In this document: positions 54,514 through 64,000 of the stretch, one piece after another
Numbering within the stretch: the first letter of the stretch is position 1
How the letters are laid out: each line of letters starts with the position of its first letter
Position numbers and translations under genes: made by a program
Assembly (NCBI GenBank): GCA_001574975.1
Contig: KQ965834.1
Span: 1 to 64,000 of the forward strand
Length of the DNA: 64,000 bases
Direction: 5' to 3'
From: Gonapodya prolifera JEL478
Lineage: Eukaryota; Monoblepharomycota; Monoblepharidomycetes; Monoblepharidales; Gonapodyaceae
The notes under the pieces: generated by a model
What the model was told of the DNA's origin: nothing
What the model saw: only the letters and a program-made list of their open reading frames with translations
The model's database searches: none

Positions 54514-57430
54514 TCAATACCCCTGCCTCTCCCCTCCCCACGCCTCCCTCCCAAACGACAATCCCTCCACATTCTTGAACCCCTCAGAATAATACCCATA
54601 CCCACTCCCCGGCGTCGGTGCGCCATACCCAGAACCCGAACCCCCCACATACTCCACGGCCACATTCGACCCCAAAAGCGGCACGGCCCTGGACCCTTCT
54701 AGACTCTGCCTCCGCGACGTGTACACTCCCATCCCCACCCCGCCACTTCCTTGCCCCACGAGGCTCACAGGGGAAGGCGCACCACGCACGTCGAACACCA
54801 CCGTCCCGCTTCCCGCGCTCCCACTGGAAATGGACCCCGGAGCTTGCCCCACGACAATCGAGCCCAGAACGGTGCGCTGGGACCGCACGTGGGCGGCAAT
54901 GGGTGGGAGCGCCGATTCGCCGCGCAGGCGGTTTGTGAATGGCGCGCCTGCGGAGGGAGTGAGAGGGCCGGGTGCGACTTGCTGCAGGTCGAGGCAGTCG
55001 AGAGGGCTTAATGGGCAGCATGTGTGAGGCGTTGATAGTTTAAAACACATGTGTGGGATTGAAGGTTTTGGGAACTTACAAGGCGCCGTATGCTCCTGTT
55101 GCGAGCTGGCCGTAGTGGTGGGAGACGAGGGATTGTGGGATTTTCGGGACTACCAAATAACAATCGAGCACCAACGTTTTTTCCTATCCCCCACCCGTCA
55201 CGGAAGACCCAGGCCAGTTCGACCCTAGGACCCGAACAGCGTCGTATCAGATCATGCCGAAGGGTGATAACTCCGTGAAACAGCTTTGGCTCACCTGTTT
55301 CCGACAAACAGCGCTAACTCGTCTTCCTGCGCTGGTGAGTGCTAGCAATCGTGGAGGATGAATTGAGTGGACCAAGTGGACCAAATGTGATAACCACGGG
55401 ATAAGGACTCACGGGAATGGCCACCGCTAACGGATCACCGCGGTAATTGACCGTGCCGTCATTGACCACCGAGTACACACCCTTGGCGTACGTGAAGAAC
55501 CACTGCATACGTGCCACGGAAACACCATTACACCTTGTCGTTCTCGTTTCACAAACCTCACACGACAACCCAACAACTCACATGAACCACAGGCCCAGAC
55601 ATCGTCCTATCCGTTCCGTCCGACAGCGCTTCTGATGTAGGCAACAGAGGCACAGCGGTTTCCACGGGGCTGGGTTTCAGTCCCGCGGGGGACACGGGCG
55701 TGATGAAGGACGGAGCCAGAATGGAAGAGCCGCCAGTGAGGCTTATCGGTCCGGATGGGGAAGAGGTAGATGGCGGACCAGGTGGAGCTGGTGTCGCCCG
55801 GAATGTGGGTTTGGGTGTCTTGTCGGAGCTGTTGGCGGGGCATTTTACGGTTTGTCCATATCGATCGATATCACAGGACCAGTCGTCAATACCCTCACTG
55901 CCCCACTCACTTCTTCTTTCGCACAAAGTACACCGCACCCACAAAGATCACCAACGCCACCACGCCACCGACCGCACCGCCGACAATCGCGCCCAAGTTA
56001 CTGCCACTGTCGCCTGCTGGAGGGCCGCTTCCAGCCCCGCCGCGTGGAAGCCCGGCAAGATCCACAGACTGGGTAGACGACAAAGGCGGGACAGCAGTTC
56101 CGGTGCCGGTTTGGGAAGCAGGTGCGGCAGTGATGGGCGCGGATGGGGAAGTGATGAGCATCATTGTTGTTATGCCGTTGGAGACAGTGAGCATTGTCAT
56201 AGTCACAATGTCGCCTGTAGTGGTGGTCGTTGGTGAATCAGGTTTCGCTTTGATGGAGTGAAGCGAATACAGACCTCCCCCGTCAGTCGCAGATGCAGTC
56301 GATAGGATATCTGCTGTGGAACCAGGAGGTGGGGCGATGGGGCTTTCTGGGACTGTGGTTGTGTGTTGTTCCAGGATAACGTAAAGGATAGTGTACCGCA
56401 GCGTAATACGAAACGTTGTGTTAGCAACAGCGATATGTGTGCATTTCATGACACACAACCTACTTGGTCCGGATGGAGTCGGCGGGGCCGCAGGGGGTGC
56501 TATTCAAAGGGATGCCTTGAAGAAAATTGTACTCGTAATCTCAATCTAGCGCACTCACGAGGCGCAATGGGTATTGACGGCGGGGGAACTGCAGGTGGTG
56601 GAACTGCAGGTGGTGGAACTGCAGGTGGTGGAACTGCAGGTGGTGGAACTGCAGGTGGTGGCACTGGTGGAGGTGGCACTGGAGGTGGTATTGGCGGAGG
56701 TGCGGGTGGTGCTGAAAGTGGTGTGATTCAGTTTTTTCCTTCGAAAATTGCTCAATATCGGCGCTCACGGATTGTTGGAGGTGGAGCTACGACCCAGTTA
56801 GTACGGAAATGAGCATTGATGTACCCCATTTGATATCAAACCAGCTCAACTCAACTCACCTACTGGCGTGGGAGGTGGTCTGGGAGGGGGCGTTGGCGAC
56901 GGCGGAGGACGGGGAGGGCTCGGTGAAGGCGGAGGTGGTGTTGTTCTGGTCACGCACAGCCCATCCTCCGGCTTCCCCGTGCTTGAAACACAGTTTTGAC
57001 TAGGGCTGCAGCAGCCGCCGATGCCGCAGCAGGTTGCGCTCGCGCCTGCTGCGCAGCTCCAGTAGTTGCCAGGAGAAAGGAAGTTCGGACAGCACTTGAA
57101 GGAGTTGGAAAGACATCCGGCATCGTCCGCGCCAGAAGTCGGGCAACTATCGAGTGTCAGCGATTATTGGTGAGAGGGGGTCAGTATGCAGATGCTACGG
57201 CACACGAACTAGATGAATCCGCTAGGGCAAGATTGTCGCTTGAAAAACTGCACGTGAGGCTTCCTGGACTCGGACAGAACACCTCGCGCGATAAGGGGTA
57301 GAAGAACGATGGCGCAGAAGAGCGACCATTTTAGAGCGACGGGTGCACGCATCGCGCGATTGGGCTTGTGAGTGACGACAGAAATGAAGACGCAAAGCAA
57401 AAGTGCTTGTGGACTGGGGCCGAACTGCGG
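54514..57430 (-). CDS. Cys/Pro-rich single-pass membrane protein with SH3-like cytoplasmic region
   Basis: A minus-strand gene of many exons. It starts near 57362 with a signal peptide (MRAPVALKWSLFCAIVLLPLIARGVLSE). A cysteine-rich ectodomain follows (CLSNSFKCCPNFLSPGNYWSCAAGASATCCGIGGCC, CVSSTGKPEDGLC), then Pro-rich linkers including a (PPAVP)n minisatellite. The membrane span is GAIVGGAVGGVVALVIFVGAVYFVRKKK. A Ser/Pro-rich cytoplasmic part leads to an SH3-like piece (AQEDELALFVGNRVELAWVFRDGWGIGKN) and a Gly/Ser tail ending REAWGGERQGY. The closing strand of the SH3 fold is not clear. A surface sensor coupling wall contact to signalling is a guess from the layout. Confidence 0.5.
56584..56690 (-). 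repeat. 15-bp coding minisatellite (PPAVP repeat)
   Basis: Five near-identical copies of a 15-base unit (GGTGGTGGAACTGCA in plus-strand sense) are followed by diverged copies. On the minus strand they encode PPAVP repeats in the extracellular Pro-rich linker of the surrounding gene. Confidence 0.85.
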
Positions 57431-57592
57431 CCGTACAGCCACCAACCATCTTCGTTTTTTCCGTCACGGACGAGATAGACTCTTCAAAATACGAAAGTCA
57501 TAGTCACTAGTACAATCCGGACGTGACACGGTCCTAGTCACAGCAAGACAACCATGATCATCAACACTGAACACATAAAGTTTTCGGTACTC

Positions 57593-58864
57593 TTAACCGG
57601 CCAGTCGCCCACCGGTCCTCACAGCATCCGGTCTAGAGTAGTTAAAACAATCCACACATGACCAGGTCTCGTCATCCCCCCCGTGGTACACGCGGATCCT
57701 GACGCACATCATGCATGTCCGTTTCCCACAAATTCTGCACTTTCCCATTGTTATACGTTCAGTACACATGGCGCAGCCAGATGGGACGCCGCAAGTCCCA
57801 CAGCAGATCTTAGATGAACAACTTCTACATAGCAATTTGCATGTAGAACATTTGTGCAATGTGCATAAAGCCGCGTAGTCACCGCATTCACCGCATGTCC
57901 CGCTGCTGCACCACGGACAAAGTTGCATACCGCATCGAGGATCCGAGCAATACGTCCAACCAACAGAATTGCGACATTCCGGACACATTTGCGTCCGCTG
58001 TTTGCACGGGTATTCGCATTCCACGTAGAAATGTACGTCCTCATCTGTTTGAATGGTCTGACATTGAAAACATTTGCCTAGGTCAGTGCAGAAAAGGCAG
58101 TGCCCGGGCGTCATCCACGAATGCGATGCATCGGCGTTGCATTTACAGCAGAGGAGCGGGTACGCCTCAACGGACGTCCCCCGAAACAGATCTTGGAACA
58201 ACGTGACTTCTTCCTCCGAATCATCGTTAAAGAGTCGTCCCCACACCAGAGCGTCCTGCTTGTGGCGCTTTCTCCGTGGCCCGAATTCGATTTCTCGCAG
58301 CCTCTTCTCATCTTCGGACAAATCCAAAAGACGTAATGTGCCCCTGGATATCCACCCGTTTGAGCGACCGTCCGCGGACGCCATCGTAAAAAAGTCCATT
58401 CCAGATGCGAGACACCCAACAAAGCGGGTCTCGCGAAGTCCGGTAAAGGTGTCGAGAATGCGGCCAATGATATTGACATTGATGGGGAGGTAGTCTCGAT
58501 CCAACGTGATCGATGTCACTCGAGATACGAGGTCTGTTGATGGGCTGGTCAGGGTCAGACACTGAATTGCCCCGGCGGTGCGTTTGACTGCCTTTTCGAA
58601 CTCCTCAGGGGAGGAATACACCTTTTCGAGGCGGATGCAGTGGTCGTACCAGATGCTTTCGTTCTGCAGGGCAACGGCCCTTATTCGTCGGCTGGTCTGG
58701 CTCATCATCACAATCGAGTCTGTGGAAAGGTGAGAGAGAATGGCGTCGATGGTTTCCGTTGGAAGTTGAAGCAGGTGATTATCGCGTTGAAGTTCCGGGA
58801 CATGACTCTCGCCCGAAGACGCCATGAAAGCAACTAGCAGTTCGCAGCGACGAGACGATGCCAC
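57593..58864 (-). CDS. F-box protein with very Cys-rich C-terminal half, 423 aa
   Basis: A single-exon gene. The F-box HLLQLPTETIDAILSHLSTDSIVMMSQTSRRIRAVALQNESIW is at about residues 30-75. The middle has LRR-like lines (VTSITLDRDYLPINVNIIGRIL). From about residue 235 to the end the protein carries roughly 40 cysteines, mostly as CxxC or CxxxC pairs with some His: CCKCNADASHSWMTPGHCLFC, CFQCQTIQ, CPECRNSVGW, CPWCSSGTCGECGDY, CRSCSSKICCGTCGVPSGCAMC, CRICGKRTCMMC. This looks like a chain of zinc sites, perhaps B-box or RING relatives, but I cannot match it to one family. The inferred role is an SCF adaptor with a zinc-rich substrate module. An internal ATG (MASSGESH) lies 13 codons in. Confidence 0.75.
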   Translation of the reverse strand: MASSRRCELLVAFMASSGESHVPELQRDNHLLQLPTETIDAILSHLSTDSIVMMSQTSRRIRAVALQNESIWYDHCIRLEKVYSSPEEFEKAVKRTAGAIQCLTLTSPSTDLVSRVTSITLDRDYLPINVNIIGRILDTFTGLRETRFVGCLASGMDFFTMASADGRSNGWISRGTLRLLDLSEDEKRLREIEFGPRRKRHKQDALVWGRLFNDDSEEEVTLFQDLFRGTSVEAYPLLCCKCNADASHSWMTPGHCLFCTDLGKCFQCQTIQTDEDVHFYVECEYPCKQRTQMCPECRNSVGWTYCSDPRCGMQLCPWCSSGTCGECGDYAALCTLHKCSTCKLLCRSCSSKICCGTCGVPSGCAMCTERITMGKCRICGKRTCMMCVRIRVYHGGDDETWSCVDCFNYSRPDAVRTGGRLAG

Positions 58865-58993
58865 AGTGCTGCGAAAAGAGGGGAACGAAACTGAGCGAAG
58901 GAGAGAGACGCAAGTGACTCAACGTAATTCAGCCGAGCGACGATGTTCACGAAGGTCTTCACAAGAACAGCTGCTGAGCTCTGAGTCCACTAA

Positions 58994-60380
58994 ATGTCGC
59001 TACTCTTCGCTGATATCGAGTTTCCAGAAGAGATCTACACAAAAGAGTACGTGTTCGTGCAGCGTGATGGTTGGTGGCAAATGCTAAGCTGTCTCGGTCC
59101 GCTTCTCTATCCGACCACCGTTGATGCTGCAGTGGTTCTTTCACCCCAGCCATTCGAAACCTCATCGACCTGTCAGCTCGAGTTGCCGACGCTCATTTAT
59201 CTGCGGCCAAGAGGTCGGAAACACTTTTGAAGTCGATGCAGCCTGGGAGCTCCACCCCATCACGCATTACACAGACACCGCCGAGCGCAAACGGGAATGC
59301 AAACGGATAAACATCCGCCGGAACACCTCAGCCTTCTGCCGCTGCCCGAACAGGGAGCAGCTGGAGCAGCAGTTTGAGAGAGTTCATTGCCCCGGATGTA
59401 AAGGAGGCCGCGTGCGGCCCGGCGAATGGAAGTAATGCAACTGGAAAATGATTTTGTTTGCTCCACCGACTGTCGAAACCGTGTGGGAACGGCAACAGCG
59501 CGAAGAGAGGACCCGGAGAAGGGCAGCAGAGGCCAGCATGAATTCAAAACAACGAAAGGAGAAGGAAAAGCCTGTAAAAAGCAGAGCGAAAGCACCGATG
59601 AGGAGAAGGACGCCCAAGAGACCAAATCCTCTAAGACCGCAAAATCCAACTCGGCCTCGGACCTCTCCCGCGTCCTCATCCCCAGAGCCATGGTCGTCGG
59701 GGGTGCCGTCGTGTCCGCCGCATCCACATACTTCGCATCACGCAACGCCGGGCATGTTCAGTTCCTGGGTGGATTCAGACAGGTCATGGAGGACGCCGAA
59801 GCCGCACTCGAGTCAGCACAGGATTGGGTGCGGGAGCGGGAGCGCCTGGACTTGCCCGTGCCCCAACTCGCGCGCGAGGATATTAAAAAGCTCAAGGACT
59901 TGTGTGACCTGTGCTACCGTCTGGACGACTCTTCTGATAGGTGGAAGTTGGTTTTTTGGATATGTGATTATGGGACTCGGGGGCATCAGTGTGGCAGCTG
60001 CGGCGCTGACTGGGGATATGGTCGACAAAACGACCGGCGCCCTTGTCCTGAACATGGCGGCGAAAGGTGGGGCGGCTGGTGTGTATGTTGGGACTGCGTG
60101 GGTCGTGGGGGTGCTTGGTGAGTCGATCCTGGGAATCACTGTTTGGAGCCTCGTGTCGTCTAACGTCTCTCTGTCTATATCGCAGGCCTTCGATCTTCTT
60201 CCGTCTATACCTCCTCCTACGAGGTCTACGCCTCCCGCGTCATCTCCACCATCTGCGCCCCTGCCTGGGTCAACACGAACTACACGCCCGTGCCGTTCGA
60301 GAACAGCTTGCAGCGCCCAAGCTTTACTCTCAGACTCATGTACCTCCGGCGGCTGTTCCAACCGGGTTCGACCTGAAGTT
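58994..60380 (+). CDS. Hypothetical multi-exon protein with hydrophobic segments
   Basis: Pieces in order: MSLLFADIEFPEEIYTKE, WWQMLSCLGPLLYPTTVDAAVVLSPQPFE, RNLIDLSARVADAHLSAAKRSETLLKSMQPGSSTP, an Arg/Lys/Glu-rich low-complexity part, RVLIPRAMVVGGAVVSAASTYFASRNAG, QVMEDAEAALESAQDWVRERERL, FFGYVIMGLGGISVAAAALTG, LVLNMAAKGGAAGVYVGTAWVVGVLG and a tail ENSLQRPSFTLRLMYLRRLFQPGS. The frame changes several times, so introns near 59080-59160, 59300-59480, 59930 and 60119-60186 are likely, but the one at 59930 has no clean splice pair. It resembles no family I can name with confidence. Glycine/alanine-rich helices suggest membrane association. Confidence 0.4.
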
Positions 60381-60835
60381 CGGGAGGCAGCCTTCCAGAT
60401 GTACCGAGCGACGGGCCGCTGATTGATTTGGACAGACCACCGAGTCTTTTAGGAGGTGAGCTATGGTGATTTTGTGTCACAAAATGTTCCTGGTGTGACG
60501 ATTTGGACCATAGTGGGTGTGGGCATACCAGGATATCGGACTCGACAACAAGAAACTCCCAAGCTTGAGCCCCTATCAATTTAATGCGCCGAATTTTCCT
60601 TTCGACATCAATTTTTTTTGTACTATTGATGGGTGTAGATAGCGATTTTTTTGATGGACCCACTAGTGGCCTGCAACTCGGACCAAAGCCCGCTTGCTGT
60701 TTGACATAAAGCACGACACGATCCATTACGCTCCGCCGTCCCTCACAACACTTCTTCCACCATCTTTGCTCTTATCTCCGCTCTCAAACACCCACAAACA
60801 CCGTCGCGCGACCCCACGATCACCGACAGTTTGTG
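60381..60835. other. Intergenic before the phosphorylase kinase gene
   Basis: No gene seen. A pyrimidine-rich tract (tcttccaccatctttgctctt) precedes the ATG at 60836, consistent with a fungal promoter. Confidence 0.4.
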
Positions 60836-63800
60836 ATGTCACCGGCTTCACCGGCCGAAACGAAGCGGCGCCTCGACTACTACTACAGCGTCGTCTCGTC
60901 GCTGATTCTGTCGCGGCAGAGTGCTGTCACGGGGCTGATTCCAGGTGAATGGCGGCGATACGTTGACGTGACATGTCGCAATCGCTCATGGCGCCTTTCC
61001 ACTCGTTTTTCTTCTAGCGTCTGTTGCGGTGACGACACATGGAGATTACAGGTAGGATTTTGCTCTGCTGGATGGGAAGTGACACTCCAATCATGGGCTA
61101 TTTGTGATCGAATGACAGGGATGCCTGGGTCCGGGACAACGTTTACTCAATTTACTGCGTGTTCGGGCTTGCTCTTGCGTATCGGAGGCTTGACGATGAT
61201 ACTGGACGGGCATGTACGTTTCGCGCTAGTTTTTGAAGCTCTTGGGGTTGAAATATTGATATCTTCCCTGGACAAATTCTCGGCTTGCAGACGAGCTGGA
61301 ACATTCGACCGTAAAGTGTATGAGAGGCTTGCTGTTTTCGATGATGAAGCAGGCACATAAAGTCGAGAAGGTATTTCCTACTGACCCACACACGACAGGC
61401 GTTGATTCCGAGCCTAATTCGTATCGATGAAATGACAGTTCAAGCACACACAGAATCCCCTGGACGCTTTGCACGCAAAGTACAATACGCAGTCTGGAGA
61501 CCCTGTGGTTGCTGATTGGGAATGGGGACATCTTCAAGTTGTGTGTTGAACCGCACCATTAACCATCCCCGCTTCTTCTGTTGTTCTTACAATTCTTGAC
61601 GTATTACAAGGACGCCACGTCCATTTTCGTCCTTGCTCTCGCGGAAATGACAACAGCTGGGCTGGTGATCGTTTATAATCAGGACGAGGTAGATTTCGTA
61701 CAGAACCTTGTGTTTTACATCGAGCGCGCTGTGAGTATCATGGGTTGCATATTCTCATTATTCAGGCTAACAACTTTCTTGTAGTACCGCACTCCAGACT
61801 ACGGCATATGGGAGCGTGGCAATAAGATTAATCACGGCCAACCCGAGCTCAATTCCTCGTCAGTTGGAATGGCGCTGGCCGCCTTGCAAGCCATCAATGG
61901 TGTGAATCTCTACGGCGCTCGTGGGGGCGCTGGCTCTGTCGTGCACGCGTATCCGGACGAAATCACCCGAAATTTCATGACACTTGTTTCTGCCCTGCCC
62001 CGTGAATCGAACTCCAAGGAGGTAGACGCGGCGCTCTTGAGTGTGGTCGGGTGGCCAGCGTTTGCGATCAATGATCAAGAGCTTGTGAATTTGACCAAGA
62101 ATGAAATCCGGGAGAAGCTGCAGGGGAAATATGGTTGCAAGAGATTTTTGCGTGATGGGCATCAAACGGTTTTGGAGGATAACAGCAGACTTCATTACGA
62201 ACCGCACGAGCTCCGAAGGTTTGAGAACATTGAATCGGAGTGGTAGGTGTATCGTATCACCCCAACTTCCAACGAAAACTAACTATACCATCCAAAGGCC
62301 ACTCTTTTTCACATACTCACTCATAGACGCACTATTTGTCAATGACACCAAGAGTGTCCAAGAATACTCGGAACTCCTAAAGCCTCTCCTGGTCTTATCT
62401 TCTTCCCACAGGGATGAAGGCGTGGAGACGAAACCAGAAGATGGTTTCCATATGGGGCTTGTACCGGAGCTGTTTATTGTCCCACACAACAGCATAGAAG
62501 CCGAAAAGCAGAGTCCTGGCAGTCAGAGGCGTGTTCCTGGTGAGAATGTACCATTGGTGTGGGCACAGGTGAGGGCTTTTGATTTACAGAACGGCGAGCT
62601 TTTATTGTCTTACCTGTTAAACTTTCCAGTCATTGTATATCATATCGCTTCTTCTCATGGATCGCTTACTGCACCCGTCGGACATTGATCCACTTGGACG
62701 TCGTCTCATTCCGGCCAGCCAAACGCCAATACCTACAGTCCAAGTGGTGCTTCTTTCCGATTCACCCCAGCTTCAAGCGCTCCTAGCAACTTTCGGCCTT
62801 CCTACACAAACACTCGCAGAAGTGCAACCTGTTACCGTTGCGCCTCCTAGCGCACTGAGAGATGCTTTGACTAATTTGGGGCGAAATTCCAAGCTTGGTC
62901 TGACAGGAAGAGTAGGTAGGCCTATGGGAGCTTTGAGTACCAGTCGGCTGTACAGGTGTCAAGGACGCCTGTAAGTGTGGCGTCCCATTACCCGTCCAAT
63001 TTGGAGCCATAATACCTCACGCCTCCTTTTACCAGGTACTGTTTCCTGCCGCATTTTCTCGACAGGGAGGAGTTCTACATGGTTTCAGACGAAAGCTATC
63101 TCCTGAATGTGTTTGAGTCGACTCTTGGCTTCCTTCGAAATTATTGGACGGGTGTCGGGAGACCAACCATGGTTGTCTTGCTGAACGAAAGCATGTTTGG
63201 CCCATCCCTCTCGGCTCTGAGAAACCGTGAAATTATCAAGGCCCGAGATTCACGTCTCAAAGAAAAGCGCACTCTGCTTGATCTCGGAATGCAGTTGAAG
63301 GAGGGTGCTGTTAATGGTGTCAAGGTTCGACTGGGAAGGTTGCAGGAAATGAGTAAGTGCAATGGTCAGTTTACGTGTACGGTAACTAAAATTCTGCGTA
63401 TCAGTTCCAACATCTCAGGTTGAGTCGCTAGACTTCCTTGCGTCAAAAGCACCAGAAAAGGGTGATCTGCATACCATTTTGTCTGGGGGGAACCGATTGG
63501 GAAGCAGGATGCTACCGACGCGACTAAATTTGTCCAGGCGAGCTACCGAGGAAGGCAGACGTGTTCGCAAAAAGAGCACCTTTGTTCGAATCCGCGAGGG
63601 CTCCATTGGCGGGTTTGTGAGTCCGACAACACCACTTCTTCCATCGACACCCTTTGGCCTTCCCATTGCAAGCCAAACGTCCACAACATCGATCTCGACC
63701 CCTCTTGCGCTTGCATCGTCGCTATCATCTTCAATCAATAGTGCTAAAATGCAATCCTACTTTGATGGAGTGTCGGTAAAACCGTTCGAACCTGTGAGTT

Positions 63801-64000
63801 AAATGAGCTCTTGACGTGTGTATCTTTCTTATCTTCGATCACCACGATAGACTTCGAGTGAAGATGCAGAACCGCGAAATGGCGACGTGGAGAAAAAGAG
63901 AAAACCCAGATCTCCGGGAACTCTTGGTTTGGTTCAGACGTTTGACGTGAACGATCTCAGAAGCATTTCCGATGCCGCTAAAGCACTTACTGGGACTTCT
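60836..64000 (+). CDS. Phosphorylase b kinase regulatory subunit alpha/beta (partial, cut by window edge)
   Basis: Scaffold and regulatory subunit of phosphorylase kinase, which activates glycogen phosphorylase. It has a GH15-like N-terminal domain. Readable blocks: [256 protein letters not shown]. Downstream exons continue past 63900. The gene has many short introns. The alpha/beta choice is not made. The family is present in animals and early-diverging fungi but absent from yeasts and filamentous Dikarya. Confidence 0.9.

Noticed and set aside
1-64000. Search by eye for retroelements, DNA transposons, virus-like genes, CRISPR arrays and rRNA
   Set aside because: No reverse transcriptase, integrase, transposase, capsid, long terminal repeat, spacer array or rRNA signature was recognised.

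Overview
The window looks like nuclear DNA of an early-diverging, flagellated fungus, most likely a chytrid. Genes are dense, lie on both strands and are cut by many short GT-AG introns (mostly about 50-100 nt). The fungal side is supported by a sphingolipid C9-methyltransferase, a fungal-type URA3, an F-BAR protein and a GPI-anchored GH5 enzyme. A phosphorylase kinase alpha/beta subunit (lost in Dikarya) and a probable OFD1-like LisH/coiled-coil protein point to a lineage that kept centrioles. I saw no rRNA, convincing tRNA, CRISPR array, retroelement or virus-like element. Names come from reading translations by eye; no database search was possible. Exon spans are outer limits unless junctions are stated.

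Layout. 1-137: tail of a gene. 0.7-1.8 kb: LRR-like hypothetical (-). 2.4-3.9 kb: C2H2 factor (+). 4.7-6.2 kb: F-box protein (-). 6.5-7.8 kb: double VOC/glyoxalase protein (-). 8.4-9.2 kb: peptidyl-tRNA hydrolase (-). 9.8-11.1 kb: first copy of a duplicated two-Myb-repeat gene (-). 11.9-14.0 kb: F-box/LRR protein with a CaaX end (+). 15.4-17.1 kb: RCL1 (-). 17.5-20.7 kb: ribonucleotide reductase large subunit (+). 21.1-22.9 kb: second, inverted Myb copy (+). 23.0-24.3 kb: ribonucleotide reductase small subunit (-). 24.7-26.0 kb: fluoroacetate-dehalogenase-like hydrolase (+). 26.2-27.5 kb: Frag1/DRAM/Sfk1-like membrane protein (-). 28.0-29.8 kb: sphingolipid C9-methyltransferase (+). 30.0-33.0 kb: F-BAR protein (+). 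33.1-38.2 kb: OFD1-like protein (+). 38.5-39.3 kb: Asterix (-), divergent from calcineurin B at 39.4-40.4 kb (+). 40.6-42.3 kb: GPI-anchored GH5 (-). 42.7-43.2 kb: DUF4291 (+). 43.6-47.8 kb: sparse, with unassigned ORFs. 48.6-50.3 kb: ERD1/EXS protein (-). 50.7-52.5 kb: C2H2 factor (-). 53.3-54.3 kb: URA3 (+). 54.5-57.4 kb: Cys/Pro-rich membrane protein with an SH3-like region (-). 57.6-58.9 kb: F-box/Cys-cluster protein (-). 59.0-60.4 kb: unknown (+). 60.8 kb to the right edge: phosphorylase kinase subunit (+), cut by the window.

The two subunits of class I ribonucleotide reductase lie about 2.3 kb apart in convergent orientation, and URA3 adds another nucleotide-synthesis gene. The strongest candidate for something undescribed is a short GC-rich repeat found inside introns of three unrelated genes (Asterix, calcineurin B, C2H2 factor). 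It lies in the same orientation as the host transcript each time, and these introns are several times longer than their neighbours. This resembles an introner-like element.
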